In this document: in pieces, positions 23,410 through 30,618 of the stretch
Layout of the letters: every line of letters begins with the position of its first letter
How positions within the stretch are numbered: the first letter of the stretch is position 1
Source of the DNA: Planctomyces sp.
GTDB taxonomy: Bacteria > Planctomycetota > Planctomycetia > Planctomycetales > Planctomycetaceae
Assembly (NCBI GenBank): GCA_027483405.1
Contig: JAIXUU010000094.1
Span: 1 to 38,083 of the forward strand
Direction: 5' to 3'
DNA: 38,083 nt
The notes under the pieces: generated by a model
What the model saw: the letters and a program-made list of their open reading frames with translations, nothing else
Told to the model about the DNA's origin: nothing
The model's database searches: none
Program-made: the position numbers and the translations under genes

Positions 23410-24672
23410 ATGGGACGCCCCTGTGCCTGCTGCGGTTGTCGTTGCTATCTGGTGGATTATGGTTTCAGTCGTGACGATCTGGTCATCACGACATTTAATC
23501 AACTGACCGACGCCTCTGTCAGTACCTCAATTACACCGGGAGTGACTGACGGAACCACGATCAACTGTAAGGGCGGAACAAAAGAACCTTCGACACTTGC
23601 GGGTCGGCTGCAGCTCAATGCCGACAACACTTGGGTGACCGGTGCCGGCGATCCGCTGCGGACTCGCTTCTCCGTTGTCGATCAATCATGGTTCGATGCT
23701 CAGCGTCCGAGCGTTCCATTCCCGGCATTCCCCTCGATTGGCTCACCCTCGCAGACGCTGGCCTCTGGTACCGTCGAAACTCAGATTGAGTATCTGGCTT
23801 CTGCCAGTGCAGCTCAGAGGTACCGCACTTTCGGTTTCTACGAGGACAAGCCTGTTATTCCGGACGGCTCGGCGATCACACTCAATGTGGCGGCTGATGT
23901 CATTCGCGAATCGATCGACTGGCCACGTGCCAGGTTTGGCCGGTGGGATCTGGGGACAGGTCTTTACACTGATTACGTCACGCGTGGAAGCGGTGCCAGT
24001 TCTTGGACGTGGCAAACGACTCCGGTGAGTTCCTCCGATCCAACCTTTGGCAGCCTGATCTATGAGACCACGCAGGAGACATCACTGGATGCTCAAGGCG
24101 CGAGTGGTCACATCCGTTACCCAGTGAGGGCAGCTCTCGACTTTGCTCCAGCCATTCGCCAGGGCGATACGGTCTGGGTGATTTTTCAGGACTTGGAGAA
24201 TGCTGAGAGCACCTACTTTGCCGGAGGTTCAAGCTGGTCACGAGTGGATCAGGAGATCGATCTGGAGAACTGCACGGGACTTCCTCACGATCTCGATGGG
24301 ACGCCTCAGACTGCCGACGTGTGGAGCAAGTCCACCAACCTGGGTGGGCTGTTGGGCGGCACTCAGCCACAGGGTCAACCAAAGTACCCGGTGACGTTGG
24401 ATCTCAGCGACGGAGCCGCTCCGATCTATATCGGTTGGGCGATCCTGTTCGATGGCAAGAACGTGCTCAAGTTCAACGACGATCACGGACTGAGTGAGGA
24501 CGCCACAACCTGCCGTCATATCTATCAGTACAACGTCAGCTATGAAGGAGGAGCGTTCGATCGGATGCGTGCCTTCGAGTCACGACAAATGCTTTCCCGT
24601 TTCAGCTTCTGGAGAGAACTTGCCAGCTCACTCCTGATCGACCGGTTCTGCGTGAAGGTTCAAAGAGCATGA
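23410..24672 (+). CDS. Large late protein with Cys-rich N-terminus, 420 aa
   Basis: The start MGRPCACCGCRCYLVDYG holds five Cys in twelve residues, a possible metal-binding knuckle. The rest is beta-rich, with Trp/Gly-rich strands (SSWTWQTTPVSS, DTVWVIFQDLENAES, PIYIGWAILFDGKNV), suggesting a tail-tip or receptor-binding protein. AAGGA at 23396-23400 lies about 9 nt before the ATG. Last gene of the late module. Family not recognised. Confidence 0.6.
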   Translation: MGRPCACCGCRCYLVDYGFSRDDLVITTFNQLTDASVSTSITPGVTDGTTINCKGGTKEPSTLAGRLQLNADNTWVTGAGDPLRTRFSVVDQSWFDAQRPSVPFPAFPSIGSPSQTLASGTVETQIEYLASASAAQRYRTFGFYEDKPVIPDGSAITLNVAADVIRESIDWPRARFGRWDLGTGLYTDYVTRGSGASSWTWQTTPVSSSDPTFGSLIYETTQETSLDAQGASGHIRYPVRAALDFAPAIRQGDTVWVIFQDLENAESTYFAGGSSWSRVDQEIDLENCTGLPHDLDGTPQTADVWSKSTNLGGLLGGTQPQGQPKYPVTLDLSDGAAPIYIGWAILFDGKNVLKFNDDHGLSEDATTCRHIYQYNVSYEGGAFDRMRAFESRQMLSRFSFWRELASSLLIDRFCVKVQRA

Positions 24673-24685
24673 TCGCGCAACGCCT

Positions 24686-24704
24686 GGCCTCATAACGGGA
24701 GGCC
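24686..24704 (+). promoter_or_regulatory. Hairpin that covers the ribosome-binding site of recombinase 1
   Basis: GGCCTC (24686-24691) pairs with GAGGCC (24699-24704); the Shine-Dalgarno GGGAGG (24697-24702) is mostly inside the right arm. This could keep recombinase translation low unless the hairpin is opened. Confidence 0.5.
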
Positions 24705-24709
24705 TTGCT

Positions 24710-25561
24710 GTGTTGCTGGCAGATGCGATTGATGGATTCCTGAAGCATGTTCTCGCGACGCGCAAGCCCGCGACGGAACGTCATTATCGCGAACGATTGC
24801 AGTCTCTCCGGAAGTTGCACGGTGCCAGTGAGATCTCGTCACTGACCACATCGTCGATCGAGGAACACTTTGCCCGGGCCAATCACTGGCCGGACGGCAG
24901 GCCCAAGGCTCCCGATACCATCCGGGCCAACATCATTGCGTGGGAGCAGCTGCAAGCGTTCCTCCTGCAGGAGCAGCTCCTGCAGGAGAAGCTGACTGGC
25001 CCACTGGCCAAGCCCTCTGGTCAACTGCGCGAACGACTCCCGACCAAGGAGGAGGTGGCCAAGATTCTGGCGGCCGCCGTCCCTGCCTTTGCTCTGATCT
25101 ACCGGGCCTTGAGATTGTCCGGCTGCCGGCCGAGCGAGCTGGCCAAGGCGACATTTGCCGACTGGGATCAACGCGAAGGAGTGATCAGCCTGGCTGACCA
25201 CAAGACCGCCAAGAAATCCAAGCGACCCCGACGCATCGCCGTCGGTGACAAATTACTCGAGTATCTGCGCGTGGCGATCGGCGACCGTACGGAGGGGCCG
25301 CTTTTCCTGACCAGCCAGGGCAAGCCCTGGACTTCCGCCAGGCTTTCGCAGGAGTTCCGCCGCACGCGCGAGCGGGCCGGGCTCTCAAAGGATCTTGTGC
25401 TGTATCTCACGAGGCACGAACACGCGACCCAGTTGTGCGAGAAGCTCGATCTCAATGCGGCCGCTGAGGCTTTGGGCCATGCATCGCTCAACACGACCCG
25501 ACGTTACCTGCACCTCTCAGCCAAGAAGCTGAAAGCCAACCAAGACCTGTTCGAGGAGTGA
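24710..25561 (+). CDS. Tyrosine recombinase 1 (phage integrase or XerC/D-like)
   Basis: 283 aa. SAM-like N-terminal core-binding domain (residues 1-95), catalytic domain with R140 (LSGCRPSEL), Lys near 165 (HKTAKKSKRPRRI), R235 (YLTRHEHAT), H257 (LGHASLNTT) and nucleophile Y266 (RRYLHLS). In the HxxR box the usual His is Tyr (Y232). Length and simple layout are closer to Xer-type than to arm-binding integrases. Start GTG at 24710 with GGGAGG 7 nt upstream. A dimer-resolution role beside the ParB-like gene is an alternative to integration. Confidence 0.85.
   Translation: MLLADAIDGFLKHVLATRKPATERHYRERLQSLRKLHGASEISSLTTSSIEEHFARANHWPDGRPKAPDTIRANIIAWEQLQAFLLQEQLLQEKLTGPLAKPSGQLRERLPTKEEVAKILAAAVPAFALIYRALRLSGCRPSELAKATFADWDQREGVISLADHKTAKKSKRPRRIAVGDKLLEYLRVAIGDRTEGPLFLTSQGKPWTSARLSQEFRRTRERAGLSKDLVLYLTRHEHATQLCEKLDLNAAAEALGHASLNTTRRYLHLSAKKLKANQDLFEE
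24962..24988. repeat. Two tandem 12-bp palindromes inside recombinase 1
   Basis: CTCCTGCAGGAG occurs at 24962-24973 and again at 24977-24988, separated by CAG. It encodes LLQEQLLQE. Each copy is itself a perfect palindrome. Confidence 0.6.
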
Positions 25562-25566
25562 TTTTA

Positions 25567-25947
25567 ATGAGTAGATTTTTGGATAACTTTGAAGGCCCCC
25601 TTCTCTTTGCCTTGATCCTCTGTTTGATCGCTTTCGGCATCTTGATGATTGCCGACAGTGCGACGGGCGATCATGAAAGCATTGGCATCCATACGGTGGA
25701 AGATCGCTCGCATGCAGCCAGCACAGTCCAGGCCGTTCCCGTGTATGGACCCGACGGGAACATGAGTGTGGCTGTCTTTGGCGACCCTGAGCGATGGGAG
25801 ATCCTCTGCACGAAAGCTGGTCAAGTCGTGCCAGTGAAAGTGACCCCCCAGCAATGGGCCAAGTTCAAGCCGGGCGAGAAAGTCGAGCTATATCGGTGGC
25901 GTGGCGGGATCATCGGCGGAACTTCCGACCGTCCTTACATCCGCTGA
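25567..25947 (+). CDS. Single-span membrane protein, 126 aa
   Basis: The N-terminal helix at residues about 10-30 (PLLFALILCLIAFGILMI) anchors the protein; the rest is soluble (VPVYGPDGNMSVAVFGDPERW, VPVKVTPQQWAKFKPGEKVELYRWRGGIIGG), a small beta domain. GAGGAG lies 8 nt before the ATG at 25567, better than GTG at 25558. It may be co-expressed with recombinase 1. Candidate superinfection-exclusion or conversion protein; no family recognised. Its TGA stop begins dispersed palindrome copy 6. Confidence 0.6.
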   Translation: MSRFLDNFEGPLLFALILCLIAFGILMIADSATGDHESIGIHTVEDRSHAASTVQAVPVYGPDGNMSVAVFGDPERWEILCTKAGQVVPVKVTPQQWAKFKPGEKVELYRWRGGIIGGTSDRPYIR

Positions 25948-25962
25948 TTTCCTCAGAAATCA
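25945..25962. repeat. Dispersed palindrome copy 6 (overlaps a stop codon)
   Basis: TGATTTCCTCAGAAATCA. The first TGA is the stop of the membrane-protein gene. Confidence 0.75.
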
Positions 25963-25979
25963 GTGACTGAAAACAAGGT

Positions 25980-26011
25980 GGCCGTGGGGATGTTGACGCA
26001 CCCCCACGGCC
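25980..26011. other. 10-bp inverted repeat in the gap before methyltransferase 1
   Basis: GGCCGTGGGG (25980-25989) pairs perfectly with CCCCACGGCC (26002-26011). No T-run follows. The 25948-26193 gap otherwise holds only weak short frames (for example 26051 onward, MEREMQWRTCAQ...); I see no convincing gene there. Confidence 0.5.
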
Positions 26012-26193
26012 TGCAAATCGACCTGCGATCACAGGCCGACTGCCTTCGCGATGGAGCGAGAGATGCAGTGGCGAACCTGTGCGCAAAACGTAGGTCAACC
26101 TGCAGGCCTGAGCGGTCTGCCGCGTGGCCCTCCGGAAAAGATCGATCGACTGTTCGTCGTCTGGATCGATCATTCCGTTTGTGAGGGTTCATC

Positions 26194-27018
26194 ATGCGAC
26201 ATCAGATACTTCCGTGGTTCGGCTCGAAGGCGGCCTTGGCCGCTGAGATCTTGCCCGAGTTCGGCCAGCACAAGTCCTACGTCGAACCGTTCGGCGGCGG
26301 CATGGCCATGCTGCTCTCGAAGCCTGCCTGCCGATCGGAGACTGTCAACGATCTGCATCAGGATCTGACTCACCTGGCCCGGGTCATCGCTGACCCGTAT
26401 CAGGGAGCAGCACTCTACCGGCGGATGCGTCGAATCCTCTGCTGTGAGCAGCTACACCGCGAAGCCCGGGAAAGAATTAAACAGCCATTTATGGCCACGC
26501 TCGATCGAGCTGTGGATTTCTTTCTGGTGTCATGGATGTCCCGTCAGGGTGTTTGCGGTTCGCAGACCAGCAACACGATGGCTCACGGGTATCAGGTGTC
26601 GAGCCATCCCTGTTCCAACAAGCTGACCGGTGCTGTGGAATCGATTCGTGCCTGGCAGTCTCGCATGCGTCAGGTCACCATCACCAACCGCGATGCCTTC
26701 CAGTTGCTGGGGAAGCTGAAGGATGAAGCGGGGCTGTTGATCTATTGCGACCCCCCTTGCCTGCAGAAGAATGGTCGGTACATCTTCGACCTGAACGACG
26801 ACGGACATGATCAACTTGCTCAGTCACTCCAGCGGTTTTCCAAAGCCCGGGTGATTGTCAGTTACACCGAGCATCATCGCCTGGCTCAGCTTTATCCCGA
26901 AAAGAAGTGGGCCAAGAAGATTCTCAACTATAAGGCCCGGGCGAATCGTGGCGCTAAGGTGCCCTCGATCAAGCCGCCCGAAGTCCTGCTTATCAATGGG
27001 CCTCTCCTGAAGGCCTGA
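26194..27018 (+). CDS. DNA N6-adenine methyltransferase 1 (D12 class, Dam-like)
   Basis: 274 aa, family length. WFGSKAALAAEILPEF (residues 8-23) and the AdoMet site YVEPFGGGMAML (29-40) are clear. The catalytic DPPY is DPPC at 186-189 (IYCDPPCLQK), a Tyr-to-Cys change in a residue that normally stacks on the flipped adenine. Either the gene is degenerate in activity or the variant tolerates it. Such phage enzymes usually mark DNA against host restriction. No endonuclease gene is adjacent. ATG at 26194 starts the domain. Confidence 0.8.
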   Translation: MRHQILPWFGSKAALAAEILPEFGQHKSYVEPFGGGMAMLLSKPACRSETVNDLHQDLTHLARVIADPYQGAALYRRMRRILCCEQLHREARERIKQPFMATLDRAVDFFLVSWMSRQGVCGSQTSNTMAHGYQVSSHPCSNKLTGAVESIRAWQSRMRQVTITNRDAFQLLGKLKDEAGLLIYCDPPCLQKNGRYIFDLNDDGHDQLAQSLQRFSKARVIVSYTEHHRLAQLYPEKKWAKKILNYKARANRGAKVPSIKPPEVLLINGPLLKA

Positions 27019-27035
27019 GTCTATCAACTTCACCT

Positions 27036-27070
27036 GCAGCCGCTGGCTGTTGCTGGCGGCTGCCTTGTTT
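27036..27070 (+). terminator. Possible terminator between methyltransferases 1 and 2
   Basis: GCAGCCGC (27036-27043) pairs perfectly with GCGGCTGC (27056-27063) around a 12-nt loop, followed by CTTGTTTG. The T-run is short. Confidence 0.5.
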
Positions 27071-27072
27071 GA

Positions 27073-27828
27073 ATGCAGAGTATGAAACCGTTTTACGAAG
27101 ATGATCTTGTCTCGCTGTACCATGGCGATCTGTTCGACGTCCTGCCGACGATTGAGCCAGGCTCGATTCATTCGCTGATCACTGACCCGCCCTATTGTTC
27201 CGGCGCTCCGGGTGCCGGCGTGAAGGCTGACCCGATCACCAAGTATTGCCAGAACGGCAACGCTCTCGGTCGCCCGAGTTTTGGAGGTGACTCCAAGAAT
27301 GAACGTGGCTTTTCGTTCTGGTGTCTCCAGTGGCTGAGGATCTGCAGGCAGCTCGTGAAGGAGGGAGGCTACGGTCTGGTGTTCATCGACTGGAGGAACC
27401 TGCCCTCAATGTGTGATGCCCTGCAGGCGGCCGACTGGATCCATCGGGGAGTCGCGGCCTGGGACAAGGGGCTGGGTTCGCGATCGCCACACAAGGGATA
27501 CTTCCGCCATCAATGCGAATACATCGTGTGGGGGACGAATGGGCCTTGCCGCAATCGGGATGATGCCGGGCCATTCGTCGGCTGCCACCACATTCCGAAC
27601 GACCTTAAGGACAAGCATCACATCACAGGGAAGCCGGTGAAGTTGATGGCCGAGCTGGTGAAGGTCGCTCCTGTGGGAGAAACGATTCTCGATCCGTTTG
27701 CCGGCTCAGGTACCACACTCCTCGCAGCGAGACAGGCCGGGCGAAAGGCGATCGGCATTGAGCGCGAAAGATCGTATTGCGAGATCACTGCCAGACGTCT
27801 GCAGGCAGCTGCTCAACAGGCTGCCTGA
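27073..27828 (+). CDS. DNA methyltransferase 2 (N4-cytosine/N6-adenine, beta-type order)
   Basis: 251 aa (248 from the ATG at 27082). The catalytic motif DPPY is at 38-41 (SLITDPPYCSG), and the AdoMet motif DPFAGSGTT lies near the C-terminus (TILDPFAGSGTTLLAARQAG), the beta-class order. A target-recognition region lies between. It is the last gene before the tRNA-like attachment site, so it sits at the edge of the integrated prophage. Specificity cannot be read from the sequence. Confidence 0.88.
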   Translation: MQSMKPFYEDDLVSLYHGDLFDVLPTIEPGSIHSLITDPPYCSGAPGAGVKADPITKYCQNGNALGRPSFGGDSKNERGFSFWCLQWLRICRQLVKEGGYGLVFIDWRNLPSMCDALQAADWIHRGVAAWDKGLGSRSPHKGYFRHQCEYIVWGTNGPCRNRDDAGPFVGCHHIPNDLKDKHHITGKPVKLMAELVKVAPVGETILDPFAGSGTTLLAARQAGRKAIGIERERSYCEITARRLQAAAQQAA

Positions 27829-27868
27829 CAGCTGAACAATTAGCCCATCATAAAAGTTCAGGTCGTTG

Positions 27869-27925
27869 CAGAAGATCAACGGACTTTTAATCCGTAGGTC
27901 GAGGGTTCGAGTCCCTCCGCTCTCA
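27869..27925 (+). other. 3' part of a tRNA-Lys(UUU) gene, putative attP core
   Basis: Perfect anticodon arm: ACGGA (27879-27883), loop CTTTTAA with anticodon TTT, TCCGT (27891-27895). Then AGGTC, T-arm GAGGG-TTCGAGT-CCCTC (27901-27917), acceptor 3' strand CGCTCTC and discriminator A (27925); no encoded CCA. The 5' acceptor strand (GAGAGCG) and a D-arm are missing upstream, so this is not a functional tRNA. A 3' tRNA fragment in a phage genome is the classic attachment-site core that restores the host tRNA after integration. Confidence 0.8.
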
Positions 27926-28073
27926 CTCTCGATCGATCTTTGAAACATCTGAAACAGCGAGGGAATGAGGCCGTGTCCGTCAGGGCCACGGGATGTGATA
28001 GGCGTGCTCTTTGAGCCTGCGGGCTCCGCGATTGGGGCCATTGCATTTGTCAACCTCTTCCCCCCATGGCCGT

Positions 28074-28111
28074 CACCCCGCCGCTCAGCACCGGCGGGGT
28101 GCTTGCTTTTA
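28074..28111 (+). terminator. Rho-independent terminator downstream of attP
   Basis: CACCCCGCCG (28074-28083) pairs perfectly with CGGCGGGGTG (28092-28101) around CTCAGCAC, followed by CTTGCTTTT. It would insulate the attachment site from the accessory gene downstream. Confidence 0.75.
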
Positions 28112-28119
28112 GCCCCACG

Positions 28120-28154
28120 TAGATCATCGGATTGGTAGTCCGGTGATCTACCAA
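28120..28154. other. Two overlapping, mutually exclusive hairpins
   Basis: Hairpin A: TAGATCATCGGA (28120-28131) with TCCGGTGATCTA (28139-28150), one T-G pair. Hairpin B: TTGGTAG (28132-28138) with CTACCAA (28148-28154). They share bases 28148-28150 and A's loop is B's left arm, so only one can form at a time. Confidence 0.55.
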
Positions 28155-28193
28155 ACCAACAAGATAGGCAAAATGCGGTGAACAAGCTGGATG

Positions 28194-28221
28194 TTTACTT
28201 GCTCTTCTGAATAGATATGAT
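28194..28221 (+). promoter_or_regulatory. Sigma-70-like promoter for the 28265 gene
   Basis: TTTACT at 28194-28199 and TATGAT at 28216-28221, spacing 16 nt, 43 nt upstream of the ATG at 28265. With the terminators on both sides it makes the next gene an independent unit. Confidence 0.55.
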
Positions 28222-28264
28222 GCCTTAGCTAAAGGTGCCGTTTTCACTTTTCCCTAGGGCTCAC

Positions 28265-28816
28265 ATGAAAAGACTTTCTGGCTGTGCTGTCGTTTGCTTT
28301 CTGGGTCTGATCGCGTTGTGCATCGTCCCCGCCATCTTTGCCAAAAGAGGTGGGCCTGCTGCCAACAGAGTTGTACCTCAGCCAGTTAATCAGGACCCGG
28401 TAAAGGTTATCCCTGGTCTATTGCCAGCGGATGTCTACCTGAGTCTCACAAAGCGAGGGTTCTCTAAAGAAGGGCCTATCGGTAGTCCTTCGATGTGGCG
28501 ACTCAAACGGGAGTCAGATGGCGTGATGATGGATGTCGAGATCTTTTCTCCTGACAACACCAGCAGGGTCTCGTCAGTTAGAGCTTTCTGTGTTTCTCCT
28601 GATGGAGTGCGCGTCGATGAGGCTGGGAAAATGAAGTGGCTGTTTCCTTTTCTGGCCACACTACCCTATGAAGGAGCTGAGCCAATCAAGGCACAACAGT
28701 GGGTCATTGAGCACATGCAAACTGGCGGCGAGACGGTCATTGGCTCGGTGAAGTTTCAAATTCTTGGGACTGACTCTGAGTTCTCAAGAGCCCTCCGAAT
28801 CAGTGTTGTCGAGTAG
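28265..28816 (+). CDS. Exported or membrane-anchored accessory protein, 183 aa
   Basis: N-terminal MKRLSGCAVVCFLGLIALCIVPAIFAKR is a signal peptide or anchor (basic start, hydrophobic residues 6-25, AxA-like end IFA). The mature part is a small alpha/beta domain (VYLSLTKRGFSKEGPIGSPS, MMDVEIFSPDNTSRVSSVRAF, QWVIEHMQTGGETVIG) of unknown family. It stands alone with its own promoter and strong terminator next to attP, the layout of a lysogenic-conversion 'moron' expressed from the prophage. The T-rich, less GC-rich sequence around it supports separate acquisition. Confidence 0.65.
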   Translation: MKRLSGCAVVCFLGLIALCIVPAIFAKRGGPAANRVVPQPVNQDPVKVIPGLLPADVYLSLTKRGFSKEGPIGSPSMWRLKRESDGVMMDVEIFSPDNTSRVSSVRAFCVSPDGVRVDEAGKMKWLFPFLATLPYEGAEPIKAQQWVIEHMQTGGETVIGSVKFQILGTDSEFSRALRISVVE

Positions 28817-28834
28817 TTTTTTTGAGTACTGCAG

Positions 28835-28862
28835 AAGCCGCTCTCACGAGCGGCTTTTTTTA
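28835..28862 (+). terminator. Rho-independent terminator of the accessory gene
   Basis: AAGCCGCTC (28835-28843) pairs perfectly with GAGCGGCTT (28848-28856) around TCAC, followed by TTTTTTATT. Confidence 0.92.
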
Positions 28863-29389
28863 TTGCTTGACTTTCTCTGGCTTCGATGCTTTGATCATCG
28901 CCGCAGTCATCGGACTGTACCCCGTGACAAGGGTTCTGTTTTCAATCGCGTTCTCGACGTGTCCACTGGCGTGCTCTCAGCTCGCCGGGAGTCGCGGCCC
29001 GAACGCAACCTTTGGGTTCTATGTTCGGCCGGTCCCGTTTCCGCGATTGCGGGATTGTCACCGGCTCCCGTGTTCCGCCGCTGAGTTTTTGCTGGCTACC
29101 TACATAAGCAGACCCGCCCATGTAGGTAGATACCCACTACGCACGCACAGTTCCCATTCTGTGCGTGCGTGGTGACCAGCTTAATCGAGCGGCATGCCGG
29201 CAGATGATGATTCATCTGCGCAAGGATGTCGTGCGCTCATGAAAATTTTGAGCTATAGATCAGTAGGAGTCAGCTCCTCACGACTGATCGAGCAGTCACT
29301 CACCCAGCCCGTCATGGATGGTCTTTTGGAATCGAGCCGGGTCGCTCCCGGTGCGGGCATTCCCATGTCCCAGGAAGTCCACGGAAGCC
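28863..29389. other. Hairpin-rich non-coding stretch upstream of recombinase 2
   Basis: No plausible gene is seen. Perfect inverted repeats: CTACCTACAT/ATGTAGGTAG (29096-29105/29120-29129); ACGCACGCACAG/CTGTGCGTGCGT (29139-29150/29159-29170, extendable to 16 pairs); GCAGATGA/TCATCTGC (29200-29207/29212-29219); GATCAGT/ACTGATC (29258-29264/29283-29289) enclosing AGGAG/CTCCT. None is followed by a T-run. It could be a structured RNA, a recombination region or a control leader of the recombinase. Confidence 0.5.
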
Positions 29390-30505
29390 ATGCAGAATCA
29401 ATTCACAATCACACCTCCACGGCCACTACTGGCCCAGGCACCTCGCATCTTCAAGCTGGTGATCGACCCGGATCAATCCAGCCATGGAGACGCGCCTCTC
29501 TCGGTTCATTCCACATTGCGGGAATGCTTCGAGAAGGCGGTCTTGCCGGAGATCGAGATTGCCGAATCGACCATCATCGAATACGAGGCGATGCTCAACC
29601 ACTGGGAACGCATCATGCGCACCGTGGGAGTGGGCACGATCGACAAGGCCACGCTCAAGCAGTTTCGCGACAAGCTCGCCGCCGAACGCTGGACTCGATC
29701 GAAGTCACCCAAGGCTCATGGCAAGCCACGATCTGCCGCGACTGTCAACAAGATCATGCGGCACCTGAAGGCTGTCGTCATGAAGCTCTTTCCACCCGAC
29801 CGGCACAACCCCGAGGGGCTCGGCCTGGTACCGCTCTGCAAGTTCCCCGGGCGTCTGGAAGAGCCAGCGAAACTCCCCTTCACTTACAGTCGCTCAGCGA
29901 TGTCCGCGCTCTATCGAAACGCCCACGCAGCCAAGCCGGAGAAGACGACTCGATCGACGCCGCTCTATCGGCCGGAGCTCTGGCAGCTGGCGATTGTGCT
30001 CGGCTTTGGGACCGGGCCGCGATCGTGGGACTTGCTTTCGATGACTTGGGACCGGATTGGCTGGGAGGATTTTCAGTATGGGTCGATCAGCTTCAAGGCA
30101 CAGAAGACCAAGAAGCTGCAACGCATCCCACTGAGTCAGGTCGCACGCCGGCATCTGGAGATCGTCCGCGACCTGCAGCTGCACGAGACCGAAATCTTCC
30201 CGATGTTCCGGAAGACCAATCGCAGTGTCTATCGATGCTGGCGACGCATCTGTGTGGCAGCCGGACTCATTGCACCCGAGGGCCGCAATGCTCACTTCGA
30301 GGATCTTCGCAAGACCTGCTCGACAGCGTACGACGACATCTCGCCGGGAGTCGGTCCCTGGATCACGGGTCACGAGCTACAGGGGGTCAATGCCAAGAAT
30401 TATCAGAACCCTACGAAGCGGGTGTTGAAGGCTGTGAAGCAGCTCAAACAACCCTTGGCATTTCGCGAGGGGGCCGGGCTGATCAAGCCCTCCACCGAGA
30501 ACTGA
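29390..30505 (+). CDS. Tyrosine recombinase 2 (integrase-like)
   Basis: 371 aa. The N-terminal core-binding domain is residues about 40-135. Catalytic residues: R211 (GFGTGPRSWDL), Lys near 242 (KAQKTKKLQRIPL), R307 (FEDLRKTC), H328 (ITGHELQG) and nucleophile Y338 (KNYQNP). The His of HxxR is Glu304 (a His lies two residues before). ATG at 29390 follows ACGGAAG; the leader contains AGGA and ACGGA, possible CsrA sites. The longer frame starting at 29318 would need no ribosome-binding site. Distance to attP is 1.5 kb. Its TGA stop starts dispersed palindrome copy 7. Confidence 0.82.
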   Translation: MQNQFTITPPRPLLAQAPRIFKLVIDPDQSSHGDAPLSVHSTLRECFEKAVLPEIEIAESTIIEYEAMLNHWERIMRTVGVGTIDKATLKQFRDKLAAERWTRSKSPKAHGKPRSAATVNKIMRHLKAVVMKLFPPDRHNPEGLGLVPLCKFPGRLEEPAKLPFTYSRSAMSALYRNAHAAKPEKTTRSTPLYRPELWQLAIVLGFGTGPRSWDLLSMTWDRIGWEDFQYGSISFKAQKTKKLQRIPLSQVARRHLEIVRDLQLHETEIFPMFRKTNRSVYRCWRRICVAAGLIAPEGRNAHFEDLRKTCSTAYDDISPGVGPWITGHELQGVNAKNYQNPTKRVLKAVKQLKQPLAFREGAGLIKPSTEN

Positions 30506-30520
30506 TTTCTCTGGAAATCA
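30503..30520. repeat. Dispersed palindrome copy 7 (overlaps a stop codon)
   Basis: TGATTTCTCTGGAAATCA. The first TGA is the stop of recombinase 2. Confidence 0.72.
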
Positions 30521-30544
30521 ATCACATCACTGGTCTGCCGCAGG

Positions 30545-30597
30545 CGCGCCCGGTCTCTGCTGTTTCTCCTGGAGCAGAGGCCGGGCGTGGCCGTTTT
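30545..30597 (+). terminator. Long-stem terminator after recombinase 2
   Basis: GCCCGGTCTCTGCT (30548-30561) pairs with AGCAGAGGCCGGGC (30573-30586) with one T-G pair, extendable by three pairs; followed by GGCCGTTTTCAC. Confidence 0.75.
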
Positions 30598-30618
30598 CAC
30601 TCATCAAGGAATCTGATC

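Noticed and set aside
25963-26184. Possible 73-aa gene in the gap before methyltransferase 1
   Set aside because: It starts inside the palindrome/hairpin region, has Arg/Ser-rich shadow composition and no ribosome-binding site; the 26051 frame is only slightly better.
27841-27925. Complete tRNA-Lys gene
   Set aside because: The acceptor 5' strand and D-arm are missing at the required distance, so only the 3' part is present.
27706-28185. Minus-strand 159-aa frame containing SGGTRTLDLRIKS
   Set aside because: That peptide is the well-known antisense translation of a tRNA 3' region; it marks the tRNA remnant, not a protein.
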